Of a stretch of DNA of 64,000 nucleotides, positions 1 to 9,739 are shown piece by piece. The stretch comes from Stenotrophomonas humi (GTDB lineage: Bacteria; Pseudomonadota; Gammaproteobacteria; Xanthomonadales; Xanthomonadaceae). The stretch covers positions 1-64,000 of the forward strand of contig NZ_LDJI01000020.1 in NCBI RefSeq assembly GCF_001431415.1. The letters are read 5' to 3'. The notes below the pieces were generated by a model. It saw only the letters and a program-made list of their open reading frames with translations, had not been told where the DNA came from and ran no database searches. The position numbers and the translations under genes are program-made. Each line of letters begins with the position of its first letter. Within the stretch, counting starts at the first letter, position 1.

Positions 1-136
1 GAGTGGGGGATTAAGCAGGGGGAGGGGTGCGTTGCCCCCCCAGTGGCAAACAATCCCCGTTCCCTACTTCAATGCCACCGGGTAGCGAGGACCACGCTCG
101 GCGTCCATTCCCAGCTCCCGATTCCCCGCCTCAACC
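1..136. other. Intergenic edge of window, no gene seen
   Basis: This stretch lies downstream of the minus-strand ABC ATPase gene and runs off the window edge. Frames crossing it are shadows of that gene or too short to support. It has several G- and C-runs but no convincing terminator or promoter. Confidence 0.5.
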
Positions 137-964
137 TCAAAGCTCCCCCTGCACCCAGGCCGTCAGCCGACCGGCTTCCTCGCGCACTTCGATTGGCCCG
201 CCGAAAACCTCCGACAGCGGCGCCGAGCACAGCAGTTGCTCGCGCGGGCCATCGGCGAAGATGCGCCCGCCCTTCATCAGCACCACGCGGGCGATTTCCG
301 GAATCACCTCCTCGATGTGGTGGGTGACCAAGACCAGGGTGATGCCCTGCTGGGCCAGGTGCTGCATGGTGTCGATCAGGTGCTGGCGCGAGATCAGGTC
401 CAGCCCGGTGGACGGCTCGTCCAGCAGCAGCGCCCGGGGTTGATTGACCAGGGCACGGGCGATCAATACGCGGCGCGTTTCGCCGGCCGACAGCTCGGCG
501 TAGCTGCGGCCCAGCAGCGGCAGGGCACGGGCCAGCCCCAGCGCCTCGCGGGCACGTTGGCGCATGGCGTCGGTGACGTCGCGATGGGCCGGCACCACGT
601 AGCTGGCGAAGAAGCCGGAAATCACCGCTTCCTCCACGCTCAGCCCCGGCATGTCGGCCAGGTTGCTGGACAGGTCGCCGGTGACGATGCCCAGCTGCGA
701 GCGCAGCCGGTCCACCTGCCAGCGGGTCTGCCCCAGCACCTGCACCGGCACGGGGCCATCGGCGCGCGCCAGCGGGTACAGCTCGCGCGTGATCAGTTTG
801 ATGAATGAGGACTTGCCGCAGCCGTTCGGGCCGAGGATGGCGGTGTGCTGGCCCTGTTCGATACGCAGGTTGAGTTCATGCAGCACACGTACCTGGCCGC
901 GGACGACGCAGGCGTGGTTCAGTTCGATCAGCGGTGCCGCAACGGCGGCCGGGGCGATGGTCAT
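137..964 (-). CDS. ABC transporter ATP-binding protein
   Basis: This 275-residue protein is a single ABC nucleotide-binding domain that would energise an importer or exporter at the inner membrane. Walker A GPNGCGKS is at residues 45-52, the signature LSAGE near 157-161, and Walker B LLLDEP near 178-183, followed by the D-loop and a switch His in LVTHH. The start, with MTIAP, follows a region of no coding signal. No permease gene is adjacent in the window, so the partner is unknown; the protein may be an orphan ATPase, or its membrane partner may lie elsewhere. The general layout resembles ModF/YlmA-type stand-alone ATPases, but the substrate cannot be told from sequence. Confidence 0.9.
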   Translation of the reverse strand: MTIAPAAVAAPLIELNHACVVRGQVRVLHELNLRIEQGQHTAILGPNGCGKSSFIKLITRELYPLARADGPVPVQVLGQTRWQVDRLRSQLGIVTGDLSSNLADMPGLSVEEAVISGFFASYVVPAHRDVTDAMRQRAREALGLARALPLLGRSYAELSAGETRRVLIARALVNQPRALLLDEPSTGLDLISRQHLIDTMQHLAQQGITLVLVTHHIEEVIPEIARVVLMKGGRIFADGPREQLLCSAPLSEVFGGPIEVREEAGRLTAWVQGEL

Positions 965-1102
965 TCAGGCGTGAGTGTCGATGTGAAAGGCAGCTGAGGA
1001 TTCGACCAACGGACGAGCCGCAGGCGGATGAAGTTTGCAGCGGCAGGCCCCATCATGTGTAGCACTGGTTTCATCTGGCACCGACCTGCCTGGAGTTCTG
1101 CA

Positions 1103-2305
1103 ATGTCCGAAGCGCTGCTCACGTTTCTCACCGGTGGCATTGCCGGCCTGGGCTGGTGGGGCATGCTCGCGGTGCTGCTGGTGTTCACCCAGCTCACCAT
1201 CTTCGCGGTGACCTTGTACCTGCACCGCAGTCAGGCCCATCGCGGCGTGGATTTCCATCCGGTCATCTCCCACTTCTTCCGTTTCTGGGTGTGGCTGACC
1301 ACCTCGATGATCACCCGCGAGTGGGTGGCCATCCACCGCAAGCACCACGCCAAGGTGGAAACCGAGGAAGACCCGCACAGCCCGGTCACCAAGGGCATCG
1401 GCCAGGTGTTCTGGCGCGGGGTGGAGCTGTACCGCGAAGCGCGCGCGCAACGTGCCGATATCGAACAGTACGGGCGCGGTGCGCCGGAGGATTGGGTCGA
1501 GCGTCACGTCTATACGCCGCACGCCAACCTTGGCCCGGTGCTGTTGTTCGCGGTCAACACGGTGCTGTTCGGCCTGCCGGGCATCGCCTTGTGGGCGATC
1601 CAGATGGCGTGGATTCCGTTCTGGGCGGCGGGTGTGGTCAACGGCCTCGGCCATTGGTGGGGTTACCGCAATTTCGAATCGGCCGACACCTCGACCAACC
1701 TGACGCCGTGGGCGTTCTGGATCGGCGGCGAAGAGCTGCACAACAACCACCATGCCTTCCCGAGTTCGGCACGGTTCTCGATGCGGCGCTGGGAGCTGGA
1801 CATCGGCTGGCAGGCCATCCGCCTGCTGCAGGCGCTGCGGCTGGCCAAGGTGCTGCGCGTGGCGCCGACCATGGACATCCGCCCCAACATCGCCGTGCCC
1901 GATGCCGACACGCTCAAGGCGTTGTTGTCGCACCGCTTCCAGGCCATGACCGATTACCAGCGCAATGTGTTCGCACCGGCGTTGAAGGATGAGGCCGCCG
2001 CTGCCGGCGCCAAGCTGCGCAAGCTGCTGCCGCGGCGCATGCGCAAGGGCCTGGTCAATGACGGTCGCTGGCTCAAGCCGGCCTGCCGCGAACAGTTGAA
2101 CCAATGGGTGCAGCAGCGCCCGCGCATCCAGCAGCTGGTGGAGCACCGTGCGCGGCTGTCTGCGTTGCTGGAGGCGCGCAGCCACGACGCGGCCGAGCGC
2201 CTGCGCCAGCTGCAGCAGTGGTGCCAGGAAGCAGAGGCCAGCGGCAGTGCCGCGCTGCAGGCCTATGCGGCGCGCCTGAAGGGCTACTCGCTCAGCGGCG
2301 CATGA
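1103..2305 (+). CDS. Membrane fatty acid desaturase (delta-9 acyl desaturase type)
   Basis: The 400-residue product belongs to the di-iron integral membrane desaturases that introduce a cis double bond into acyl chains of membrane lipids. It has the three histidine clusters of the family: HRSQAH (HX4H) near residue 44, HRKHH near residue 82 and HNNHH near residue 214, separated by hydrophobic membrane segments. The ATG at 1103 is chosen because the frame upstream of it lacks desaturase-like sequence and the following residues start a membrane segment. About 120 C-terminal residues are polar and helical beyond the usual core. The stop overlaps the ATG of the next gene in an ATGA, so the two are probably co-translated. 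Confidence 0.92.
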   Translation: MSEALLTFLTGGIAGLGWWGMLAVLLVFTQLTIFAVTLYLHRSQAHRGVDFHPVISHFFRFWVWLTTSMITREWVAIHRKHHAKVETEEDPHSPVTKGIGQVFWRGVELYREARAQRADIEQYGRGAPEDWVERHVYTPHANLGPVLLFAVNTVLFGLPGIALWAIQMAWIPFWAAGVVNGLGHWWGYRNFESADTSTNLTPWAFWIGGEELHNNHHAFPSSARFSMRRWELDIGWQAIRLLQALRLAKVLRVAPTMDIRPNIAVPDADTLKALLSHRFQAMTDYQRNVFAPALKDEAAAAGAKLRKLLPRRMRKGLVNDGRWLKPACREQLNQWVQQRPRIQQLVEHRARLSALLEARSHDAAERLRQLQQWCQEAEASGSAALQAYAARLKGYSLSGA

Positions 2306-2634
2306 TCGGCCGCTTGATCGCCGCTGGCCTGCTGCTGGTGACGCTGCCGGCCGTCGCGCAGGTACAGGACACCGCTACGTACCTGCAGCGGATGGATGCC
2401 GGTGCTGACGGCCGGGTAAGCCCGGACGAATACCTGCAGTGGATGTTCTATGCATTCGACCGCATGGATCGCAATGGCAACGGCGTGCTGGAGCCGGACG
2501 AACAACCCGGTGGGCGCGGCAAACCGATCACCCGTGACGAACAACGGCAGGTGATCCTGGCCCGCTTCGCACGACAGGATGCCGATGGCGATGGCTATCT
2601 GAGTGCGCGCGAGTTGATGGCGCCACCGCGTTGA
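2302..2634 (+). CDS. Secreted EF-hand calcium-binding protein
   Basis: This 110-residue protein starts with a Sec signal peptide (residues 1-20, ending AVAQ) and carries EF-hand loops. Clear Asp-rich loops are DRNGNGVLEPDE near residue 55 and DADGDGYLSARE near residue 93; a weaker DAGADGRVSPDE near 31 may be a degenerate loop. The start codon overlaps the desaturase stop in ATGA, so it is translationally coupled. Such small periplasmic EF-hand proteins are common in Xanthomonadaceae, where they are thought to bind calcium; a link with the desaturase is unproven. Confidence 0.85.
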   Translation: MIGRLIAAGLLLVTLPAVAQVQDTATYLQRMDAGADGRVSPDEYLQWMFYAFDRMDRNGNGVLEPDEQPGGRGKPITRDEQRQVILARFARQDADGDGYLSARELMAPPR

Positions 2635-2689
2635 TGCAACGGCAGCCTGCGATCAGAATGGCGGCCGTCAATGCATGCAGGGATCAAGG

Positions 2690-3157
2690 ATGAAGCCATT
2701 GTTCGCGCCGCTGGTGGCCACCACGTTGTTCGCCATGCCGGTCATGGCGCTGGCGTTTTCACTGGGCAACAAGCCGTACGTGCAACCCGTGGAAGGCGAG
2801 CCGGCGGCCGAGGTGAGCATCGATCCCGGACTTGGCATCGTGGGCGCGCTGAACTTCAACGAGGACGGTTGTTATATCGGCCGTACCGGCGCCGAAACGT
2901 TGCGCGTACATGCACAGCGCAAGGCGCATATGGATGTGCAGATCCGGGATGGGCGCAAGACGTGCACGGTCACCTTCGCCTTCACCCCGCAGGAAGACCA
3001 CCAGTACCGGGTGTTGCAGGGCCTGGAGCCATCGCGCGGCGGGCAATGCTCGGTGATGGTGATGGGCAAGGGTGCCGATGGCGCCGACGCGACGGTGGAT
3101 GTGCAGCCTTTCGAAATGCGCGTGCGTGGCTTTGGTTGCCTGCGCGCCAGCGAGTAA
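2690..3157 (+). CDS. Secreted protein of unknown function
   Basis: The ATG at 2690 follows an AAGGA-like ribosome-binding site and begins a typical signal peptide (MKPLFAPLVATTLF..., cleavage after ALA near residue 22). The mature part, about 130 residues, is rich in beta-type sequence and contains Cys residues in the DGCYIG, RKTCTV, GGQCSV and GFGCLR contexts, so two disulfides are likely in the periplasm. I do not recognise the family. It lies between the EF-hand gene and mutM on the same strand, with spacing that allows its own promoter. Confidence 0.75.
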   Translation: MKPLFAPLVATTLFAMPVMALAFSLGNKPYVQPVEGEPAAEVSIDPGLGIVGALNFNEDGCYIGRTGAETLRVHAQRKAHMDVQIRDGRKTCTVTFAFTPQEDHQYRVLQGLEPSRGGQCSVMVMGKGADGADATVDVQPFEMRVRGFGCLRASE

Positions 3158-3201
3158 GCCTGCCCGGATTTGCCGGGGGGCGTGATCATCAGGATTGAGC
3201 G

Positions 3202-4014
3202 ATGCCGGAACTGCCCGAAGTAGAAACCACCCGCCGAGGCCTGGAACCGCACCTGCAAGGGCGGCGCATCCACGGCGTGATCCTGCGCCGGCCGGACCTG
3301 CGTTGGCCGATTCCGGCGGAGATCGAACAGCAGCTGCCGGGCCAGCGCATCGAAGCGATCCGCCGCCGCGCCAAGTACCTGCTGCTGGATACCGATGTCG
3401 GCAGCGCATTGCTGCATCTGGGCATGTCCGGCAGCCTGCGGGTGCTGCCCGGTGATACGCCGGTGCGCGCGCATGACCACGTCGACATCAGCCTGGAAGA
3501 TGGTCGCCTGCTGCGTTTCAACGACCCTCGCCGCTTCGGTTGCCTGTTGTGGCAGCCAGCCGGTGAGACCCACGAACTGCTGCGTGAGCTTGGCCCCGAG
3601 CCGCTGGACGACGTGTTCGACGGCGACTATCTGTTCCATCGCAGCCGGGGCCGCAGCGCGGCGGTGAAGACCTTCCTGATGGACCAGCGCATTGTCGTTG
3701 GCGTGGGCAACATCTATGCCGCCGAAAGTCTGTTCACGGCCGGCATCAATCCGCTGCGCGAGGCGGGCAAGGTGTCGCGGGCGCGCTACCAGCGTCTGGC
3801 CGATGCGGTGAAGGAAATCCTCGGCCACGCCATCACCCGGGGTGGCACCACGCTGCGCGATTTCATCAGCCCGGACGGTGCGCCGGGCTACTTCGAGCAG
3901 GAGTTGCTGGTGTATGGCCGCGAGGGTGAGAACTGCAAGCAATGTGGCCGCCTGCTGCGCTACGCCAGCATCGGCCAGCGTGCGACGGTGTGGTGCGGGT
4001 ACTGCCAGCGCTGA
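3202..4014 (+). CDS. mutM: Formamidopyrimidine-DNA glycosylase
   Basis: MutM/Fpg removes oxidised purines such as 8-oxoguanine and cleaves the DNA backbone by beta,delta-elimination. The protein starts [14 protein letters not shown], so after Met removal the catalytic Pro1 and Glu2 are in place. The C-terminus has the four-Cys zinc finger (CKQC ... CGYC, residues about 245-268). Length is 270 residues, as usual for the family. A conserved GVGNIYA helix is near residue 167. It sits downstream of a secreted protein gene with a gap of 44 bp and ahead of opgD. Confidence 0.97.
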   Translation: MPELPEVETTRRGLEPHLQGRRIHGVILRRPDLRWPIPAEIEQQLPGQRIEAIRRRAKYLLLDTDVGSALLHLGMSGSLRVLPGDTPVRAHDHVDISLEDGRLLRFNDPRRFGCLLWQPAGETHELLRELGPEPLDDVFDGDYLFHRSRGRSAAVKTFLMDQRIVVGVGNIYAAESLFTAGINPLREAGKVSRARYQRLADAVKEILGHAITRGGTTLRDFISPDGAPGYFEQELLVYGREGENCKQCGRLLRYASIGQRATVWCGYCQR

Positions 4015-4235
4015 GGTTGTCGGGGAGGTGTGAGAAAGGACGGGAGTGGAAGCGGCCACAACGGCAAAGACACCCCCAGCTCCCTCAATTCACCCCGGAC
4101 CAGAAACGGCCGGGCACGGCCAGCACGGGCTGCCATCACGGTTCCTGAAGCGGATGTTCAGTCCACGGCGGGCGGACGCTGCCGATTAACGCAACTGCGC
4201 CTAACATGCCCGCTGTCCCCATCAGCCTGCCCTCC

Positions 4236-5837
4236 ATGCAACGACGCGACTTCCTGCGCAACGCCTCCGCTGCCCTGGCCGCCTTCGGCCTGCCGTCCTT
4301 CGCCGCCTGTGCAGCTGCGCCTGCGCAGATGGGGTTGCGTCGCATCGGCCAGCCACAGCCATTCGACTTCGCGGCCCTGAAAGGCCAGGCCCGCGCGCTG
4401 GCCGCCGCGCCGTACCAGAGTCACAAGCGGGTGCTGCCGGCGGAGCTGGAAGCGCTGGACTGGGACCAGTACCAGTCCATCCGTTACCGCCAGGATCACG
4501 CGCTGTGGGCCGACCAGCCGGGCAGGTTCCAGGCCAAATTCTTCCACCTGGGGCTGTATTTCCATTCGCCGGTGCGCATGTTCGACGTGGCCGGCGGCAA
4601 GGCGCAGGAGCTGGCCTATGACGGCGCTGCGTTCGATTACGGCAAGAGCGGCATCCACGGCAAGCGTCTGCCAGCTGATCTCGGGTTTGCCGGGTTCCGG
4701 TTGAACACCCGCGCCGATACCGACCGCGACTTCGCCGCCTTCCTCGGCGCGAGCTACTTCCGGGCGGTGGGCAAGGAAGGCCAGTACGGTCAGTCCGCAC
4801 GCGGCCTGGCGATCGACACCGGCATGGGCAAGCCGGAGGAATTCCCCGACTTCATCGCCTATTACCTGGAACAGCCCAGCGGTGATTCGGACACGATCAT
4901 CGTCTACGGCCTGCTCGATTCGCCCAGCGTGGCCGGCGCCTACCGCTTCGCCATCACCAATGGCGACGTGCTGCTGATGGACATCGACAGCGCCCTTTAC
5001 CCGCGCCAGCAGATCGAACGCCTGGGCATCGCGCCGTGCACCAGCATGTACCAGGTAGGCGAGAACGACCGCCGCATGGATTGGGACTGGCGCCCGGAGA
5101 TCCATGACACCGATGGCCTGTCGATGTGGACCGGTGCCGGCGAGTGGATCTGGCGCCCGCTGTGCAACCCGACGCACCTGCGCTTCAACATGTTCGTGGA
5201 CAACAACCCGCGTGGTTTCGGCCTGCTGCAGCGTGACCGCAACTTCGACCATTACCAGGACGACGGCGTGTTCTACGAGAAGCGCCCGTGCCTGTGGGTG
5301 GAGCCGAAGGGTCAGTGGGGCGAAGGCTCGGTACAGCTGGTGGAGATCCCCACCGTCGATGAAACCTTCGACAACATCGTCGCGTTCTGGAACCCGAAGG
5401 CGAAGCCGCAGCCGGGCCAGGAGCTGCTGGTCGGCTATCGGCTGTACTGGGGCGCGGAGCCGCCGGCACGACCGCCGCTGGCGCACTGCGTGGCCAGTCG
5501 CACCGGCCTGGGTGGCGTGATCGGCAAGAAGCGCGAGTATTTTTCCTGGCGCTTCGCGGTGGACTTCGAAGGCGGCGAGCTGGCCAGCCTGATCGACAAG
5601 GGCGAGGTGGAAGCGGTGGTGGAAACCAGCCGTGGCAAGCTGGAAACCATTTCCGCGCGACCACTGCGTGAGATCAAGGGCTACCGTGCCATGTTCGACC
5701 TGGTGCCGCCGGAAGGCAGCTACGACCAGATCGACATCCGCCTGTACCTGCGCAGCGGCGGCAGGACACTGACCGAGACGTGGTTGTATCAGTACACCCC
5801 GCCGGCGGCTGGCGCGCCGGAGCGGACGCTGTATTGA
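4236..5837 (+). CDS. opgD: Periplasmic glucan biosynthesis protein OpgD
   Basis: OpgD (MdoD) acts in the periplasm in making osmoregulated periplasmic glucans, controlling the glucose backbone. The chosen ATG at 4236 gives a Tat signal, MQRRDFLRNASAALAAFG, with the twin-arginine motif at residues 3-4 and a cleavage region near residue 28. The mature region (about 505 residues) has the OpgG/OpgD beta-sandwich features, for example the FDFAAL start and the LYWGAEPP segment. Length of 533 is close to the E. coli protein. A frame extends 30 bp upstream, but the Tat motif argues for the shorter form. It is followed by a hairpin repeat that could end transcription. Confidence 0.93.
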   Translation: MQRRDFLRNASAALAAFGLPSFAACAAAPAQMGLRRIGQPQPFDFAALKGQARALAAAPYQSHKRVLPAELEALDWDQYQSIRYRQDHALWADQPGRFQAKFFHLGLYFHSPVRMFDVAGGKAQELAYDGAAFDYGKSGIHGKRLPADLGFAGFRLNTRADTDRDFAAFLGASYFRAVGKEGQYGQSARGLAIDTGMGKPEEFPDFIAYYLEQPSGDSDTIIVYGLLDSPSVAGAYRFAITNGDVLLMDIDSALYPRQQIERLGIAPCTSMYQVGENDRRMDWDWRPEIHDTDGLSMWTGAGEWIWRPLCNPTHLRFNMFVDNNPRGFGLLQRDRNFDHYQDDGVFYEKRPCLWVEPKGQWGEGSVQLVEIPTVDETFDNIVAFWNPKAKPQPGQELLVGYRLYWGAEPPARPPLAHCVASRTGLGGVIGKKREYFSWRFAVDFEGGELASLIDKGEVEAVVETSRGKLETISARPLREIKGYRAMFDLVPPEGSYDQIDIRLYLRSGGRTLTETWLYQYTPPAAGAPERTLY

Positions 5838-5852
5838 GGTGCATGTTCGAAG

Positions 5853-5884
5853 CCCCTCTCCTTCCGGGAGAGGGGTTGGGGTGA
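5853..5884. repeat. Palindromic repeat, C4TCTCC/GGAGAGGGG type
   Basis: Arms CCCCTCTCC and GGAGAGGGG (5853-5861 and 5867-5875) form a perfect 9-bp stem with a short loop, followed by the tail TTGGGGTGA. The same design recurs at about 10381, 30095 and 38196. It follows the opgD stop by 15 bp and may act as a factor-independent stop signal or mRNA stabiliser, although there is no U-run. Confidence 0.75.
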
Positions 5885-5970
5885 AAGCCGGGGTTGTTCA
5901 CCAGACTGGCGCGTGGCGACGCGTTCATCGCGTTCATCAACGAGGCGTCTCCAACACCAATGAGGCGCCG

Positions 5971-6010
5971 CTCATCCGCCCTACGGGTACCTTCTCCCGG
6001 AGGGAGACGG
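5971..6010. repeat. Palindromic repeat, CTCATCCGCCC...CTTCTCCC type
   Basis: This degenerate copy starts CTCATCCGCCCTACGGG and continues CCTTCTCCCGGAGGGAGA. The same sequence in better condition lies at about 30241 and 38124. It sits just past the minus-strand tdk stop, paired with the 5853 element in the convergent opgD/tdk gap. Confidence 0.7.
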
Positions 6011-6017
6011 TACGGCG

Positions 6018-6638
6018 TCACAACGGCAGTGGCGCCTGCATCGGGTCGATCCGGCCTTCGCCGCGGGTGATCTTCTTGAACTCGGCACGGCTCACCGACA
6101 CATAGCGCTCGTTGCCACCGATCTCCACCTGCGGGCCGTCCTGCACGGCAAAGCCGTTCTCGTCCACGCGCACGGTCATCGTCGCCTTCTTGCCGCTGTG
6201 GCAGATGGTCTTGATCTCCTGCATCTCGTCGGCCCAGGCGAGCAGGTACTGGCTGCCCTCGAACAGTTCGCCACGGAAGTCGGTACGCAGGCCGTAGCAC
6301 AGCACCGGGATGCGCAGTTCGTCGACCACTTCGGACAATTGCCACACCTGTGCCCTGCTCAGGAACTGGGCCTCGTCCACCAGCACGCAACCGAGCTTGC
6401 CGTGCTGGGCGATGTCACGTTCGATCAGTTTCTGCAGGTCGGTGTCGCGCTCGAACGCGGTGGCTTCGGCCTGCAGGCCGATCCGCGAGGCGACCACGCC
6501 GGTGCCGGCACGGTGGTCCAGGCGCGGGGTCAGCAGGGCCACCCGCATGCCGCGCTCACGGTAGTTGTGCGCGGACTGGAGCAGGGTGGTGGTCTTCCCG
6601 GCGTTCATCGCCGAGTAGTAGAAATAGAGCTTGGCCAT
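6018..6638 (-). CDS. tdk: Thymidine kinase
   Basis: TK phosphorylates thymidine to dTMP in the salvage pathway. The 206-residue protein begins [17 protein letters not shown], with the P-loop at residues 9-17, and has the DEAQFL Walker B-type motif near residue 89 and the lasso-type thymine-binding region. The start at 6638 matches family N-termini; the frame upstream is not TK-like. In the segment where E. coli TK carries Cys ligands for a structural zinc, this protein reads ICHSG and later SVSRAEF, so most of those Cys residues appear absent. The gene converges on opgD. Confidence 0.95.
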   Translation of the reverse strand: MAKLYFYYSAMNAGKTTTLLQSAHNYRERGMRVALLTPRLDHRAGTGVVASRIGLQAEATAFERDTDLQKLIERDIAQHGKLGCVLVDEAQFLSRAQVWQLSEVVDELRIPVLCYGLRTDFRGELFEGSQYLLAWADEMQEIKTICHSGKKATMTVRVDENGFAVQDGPQVEIGGNERYVSVSRAEFKKITRGEGRIDPMQAPLPL

Positions 6639-6720
6639 GCCGCATTTTAACGCGGCAACGCAAGCGGGTGCCGACCGATGGCCCGGGCGCAAGGGACAGT
6701 ACCGTTGTTGTGCCGATCGT

Positions 6721-7443
6721 TCAGCGCGTGTCGACCTCCGGCGAGGCGGTTTGCGGTGGGCCAACCTCCACATTGGAACGCATCGGCCGGGACCAATAAG
6801 CGTCCTGGTCGCACCAGTACATTTCGGGTCGGTAATAGGTCGGGTCGTAGTAGACGGATCCGGAGATGTCATTGCCATTTACATCTGTGACATACAGGGC
6901 CCCGGTTACCAGGCCGGTGCGGCCTCCGGTCATGTTCCGGGTTGCCAGGCGTAGTTCCCTCTCCAGGTTTGGTTTGGTAACGCTGTCGCTATATCGGGCG
7001 TAAACCGCTTGCCCACGATGCACAGCTTCTGCACGTTGCTGTTCATCGAGTTGTGCCCAGTAGGCTTCGCGGTGAACAACAAAACTGCGGTAGTTGCGCT
7101 CGGCTGCCAGGTCCACCCAGGCATAGGCAAGTGGATGATCGGCGGCGATTCCAAGGCCCTCCCAGTACATGTGGGCGACCATGAGCTGGGAGAATTTGTC
7201 CGCATAGTTTGCGGCGCGCTTGAAGTCCCGTAGCGCCTTGGCGTAATTGCGTTTTTTGTAGGCTTCCAGCCCAGCATTGCGCCAACGCATGTCCGGGTGA
7301 GCCCCATAGAATCCAGCGGTCATTATTTCGGCCGGAATGGGCTTTGACGACAGATTGCGACAGGCTTCTTCCGTCGACGGCGCAGCCAGCGCGGGCAGCG
7401 CGACAAGACCCGCGAGAAATGCGGAGGCCCATGCGTTACGCAT
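6721..7443 (-). CDS. Exported Sel1/TPR-type repeat protein
   Basis: The 240-residue product has a signal peptide ([21 protein letters not shown], cleaved near residue 21). The following region contains a Sel1-like repeat: [27 protein letters not shown], then [26 protein letters not shown], with the alternating helix pattern of the family. The C-terminal 70 residues are Tyr/Asp-rich and unassigned. Sel1 proteins are scaffolds in envelope complexes; nothing here gives a partner. The start at 7443 is chosen by the signal peptide over an ATG at 7473. Confidence 0.8.
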   Translation of the reverse strand: MRNAWASAFLAGLVALPALAAPSTEEACRNLSSKPIPAEIMTAGFYGAHPDMRWRNAGLEAYKKRNYAKALRDFKRAANYADKFSQLMVAHMYWEGLGIAADHPLAYAWVDLAAERNYRSFVVHREAYWAQLDEQQRAEAVHRGQAVYARYSDSVTKPNLERELRLATRNMTGGRTGLVTGALYVTDVNGNDISGSVYYDPTYYRPEMYWCDQDAYWSRPMRSNVEVGPPQTASPEVDTR

Positions 7444-7604
7444 GTCATCGATCCTTATGACTGTGTGGCGCATTCCAGCACCTGAACATGGCTTTTACAA
7501 CCGTTCACCAAGCCCAACGCGAGCGCAGCAGTCGTCTCCCGCAACGATGCTGGGGGCCTTGGCGGCGATGGCTTACACTGGCTGTCTGCGACTGAAATCA
7601 CCTC

Positions 7605-9590
7605 ATGCTCGACTCCCTCAATCCCCCCCAACGTGCAGCGGCCGTACACGCCGAAGGCCCCTTGCTGGTGCTGGCCGGTGCCGGTAGCGGCAAAACGCGC
7701 GTGATCGTGGAAAAAATCGCCCACCTGATCAGCATCGGGCGCTATCCGGCACGACGCATCGCCGCCATCACCTTCACCAATAAATCGGCCAAGGAAATGC
7801 GTGAGCGCGTGTCAAAGCGCCTCAGTGGCGAGGATGCGGCAGAGGTCACCATCTGCACTTTCCATGCGTTGGGATTGAAATTCCTGCAGATCCAGTATGA
7901 ACAGGTGGGATTGAAGCGCAGCTTCTCGATCTTCGATGCCGACGATGCCGGCGCGCAGATCAAGGACCTGCTGGGTGGCAGCAATGCCAAGCCCGACGAC
8001 ATCGAGGACATGAAGAGCCTGATCTCGCGCGCCAAGAACGCGGGCATGTCGCCGGAGCAGGCGATGGCGGCGGCGCGCAGCAGCCGCGAGAAGAACGCGG
8101 CAATGGTTTACGAGCTGTACCAGGCACGCCTGACTGCGTTCAACGCGGTGGATTTCGATGACCTGATCCGCCTGCCGGTGCAGGTGCTGGAAGAGAACCC
8201 GGACATCGCCCTGGCCTGGCGCGAACGCATCGGCTACCTGCTGGTGGACGAATGCCAGGACACCAATGATGCCCAGTACCGGCTGCTCAAACAGCTGGCC
8301 GGGCCGCGTGGCAACTTCACCTGCGTGGGTGATGACGATCAGTCGATCTACGCCTGGCGTGGCGCCAACCCGGAAAACCTGCAGCAGATGGCGCGCGATT
8401 ACCCGGCGCTGCAGATCATCAAGCTGGAACAGAATTACCGCTGCTCCAACCGCGTGTTGCGTGCGGCCAATGCCTTGATCGCACACAACCCACACGAGCA
8501 TCTGAAAACGCTGTGGTCCGACCAGGCCGACGGTGAACGCATCCGTGTGTGGGAGTGCCGCAACAGCGAGCATGAGGCGGAGAAGGTCGCCTCGGAGATC
8601 CACTTCCTGGCGACCAGCCGCAAGATTCCGTGGAGTGATTTCTGCATCCTGTTCCGTGGCAACTTCCAGTCGCGCCCGCTGGAAAAAGCGATGCAGCTGG
8701 TTGGTGTTCCGTACCACCTCAATGGCGGCACGGTGTTCCTGGAACGGCAGGAAGTGAAGGACACGCTGTCGTGGCTGCGCCTGCTGGTGAACCCGGACGA
8801 CGACACTGCTTTCATGCGCGCGGTGCAGTCGCCCAAGCGCGATGTCGGCGCCAGCACGCTGGCCAAGCTGGCCGAGTTGGCCTCTGACAAAGACATTCCG
8901 ATGGCGCACGCCGCCGAGGCGATGGGCGCGTTGGCACAGCTGTCGCCACGCGCGGCCAACAGCCTGAGCAAGTTCACCGACATCCTGCGTGCGCTGCGCA
9001 TGGACATGCGCGACATGACCTCCGGTGATCTGGTACGCCGTGTCGCCAAGGATTCCGGCCTGCTGGCGGAGATGCGCAACCAGGCCAAGGACACCACCAG
9101 TTACGAGCGTCGTGCCAACAACATCGAAGAACTGGCGTCATGGTTCGAGAGCGGCCCGCGTGGTGCCAGCGCCGCCGACATGGCCGCGCAGCTGGCGTTG
9201 ATATCGCGCAACGACAAGGACGACGGCGGCAACCAGGTGCGGATGATGACGCTGCACGCCTCCAAAGGCCTGGAGTTTCCGTATGTGTTCATCGTTGGCT
9301 GCGAGGACGGCGTGCTGCCGCACCAGGTCAGTCTCGACGAAGGCACGCTGCAGGAAGAACGGCGCCTGCTATACGTGGGTATCACCCGCGCCAAGATCCA
9401 GCTGTGGATGAGTTTCAGCCGGCTGACGCGCAAATTTGGCGAACACATCCGGCTCAAGCCGAGTCGTTTCTTCGACGAACTGCCGGCCAGCGAAATCCAG
9501 CGCGACGGTGCGGACCCGGTAGCGGATGCCGCGCACAAGCAGGAACGCGCGAAGGCGGGGTTGGCGGCGATCCAGGCGTTGTTTGATTGA
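7605..9590 (+). CDS. rep: ATP-dependent DNA helicase Rep
   Basis: This 661-residue superfamily 1A helicase moves 3' to 5' on single-stranded DNA and helps restart and progress replication forks. Walker A GAGSGKT is at residues 24-30. DECQD (Walker B) is near residue 215, GDDDQSIYAWRG near 241, and the motif V/VI region TLHASKGLEF near 548 with VGITRAK near 588. Length compares with 673 for E. coli Rep. It begins ATG-CTC-GAC with MLDSLNPPQ, the Q-motif start typical of UvrD/Rep proteins. UvrD is possible, but the short C-terminus and motif spacing favour Rep. Confidence 0.93.
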   Translation: MLDSLNPPQRAAAVHAEGPLLVLAGAGSGKTRVIVEKIAHLISIGRYPARRIAAITFTNKSAKEMRERVSKRLSGEDAAEVTICTFHALGLKFLQIQYEQVGLKRSFSIFDADDAGAQIKDLLGGSNAKPDDIEDMKSLISRAKNAGMSPEQAMAAARSSREKNAAMVYELYQARLTAFNAVDFDDLIRLPVQVLEENPDIALAWRERIGYLLVDECQDTNDAQYRLLKQLAGPRGNFTCVGDDDQSIYAWRGANPENLQQMARDYPALQIIKLEQNYRCSNRVLRAANALIAHNPHEHLKTLWSDQADGERIRVWECRNSEHEAEKVASEIHFLATSRKIPWSDFCILFRGNFQSRPLEKAMQLVGVPYHLNGGTVFLERQEVKDTLSWLRLLVNPDDDTAFMRAVQSPKRDVGASTLAKLAELASDKDIPMAHAAEAMGALAQLSPRAANSLSKFTDILRALRMDMRDMTSGDLVRRVAKDSGLLAEMRNQAKDTTSYERRANNIEELASWFESGPRGASAADMAAQLALISRNDKDDGGNQVRMMTLHASKGLEFPYVFIVGCEDGVLPHQVSLDEGTLQEERRLLYVGITRAKIQLWMSFSRLTRKFGEHIRLKPSRFFDELPASEIQRDGADPVADAAHKQERAKAGLAAIQALFD

Positions 9591-9636
9591 GGGTTCGCGC
9601 TGCTTTTGTTTTCTGTTCTGCTCCTCGTTCCTCGTC

Positions 9637-9664
9637 CGTCATTTCCGCCTTCGCGGGAATGACG
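9637..9664. repeat. Palindromic repeat CGTCATTTCCGC/GCGGGAATGACG
   Basis: The arms CGTCATTTCCGC and GCGGGAATGACG pair with a single G-T wobble around a CTTC loop. It lies between rep and the acetyltransferase gene, in a gap of about 150 bp. A second, altered copy lies at 55802-55835. It looks like a dispersed hairpin repeat. Confidence 0.75.
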
Positions 9665-9739
9665 GGCGGATAGCGGCACTTGCACACAGGCACCCCGAGG
9701 CCTGACGCTTCCGTGTACCAATCACGCACGGAATCCGAG

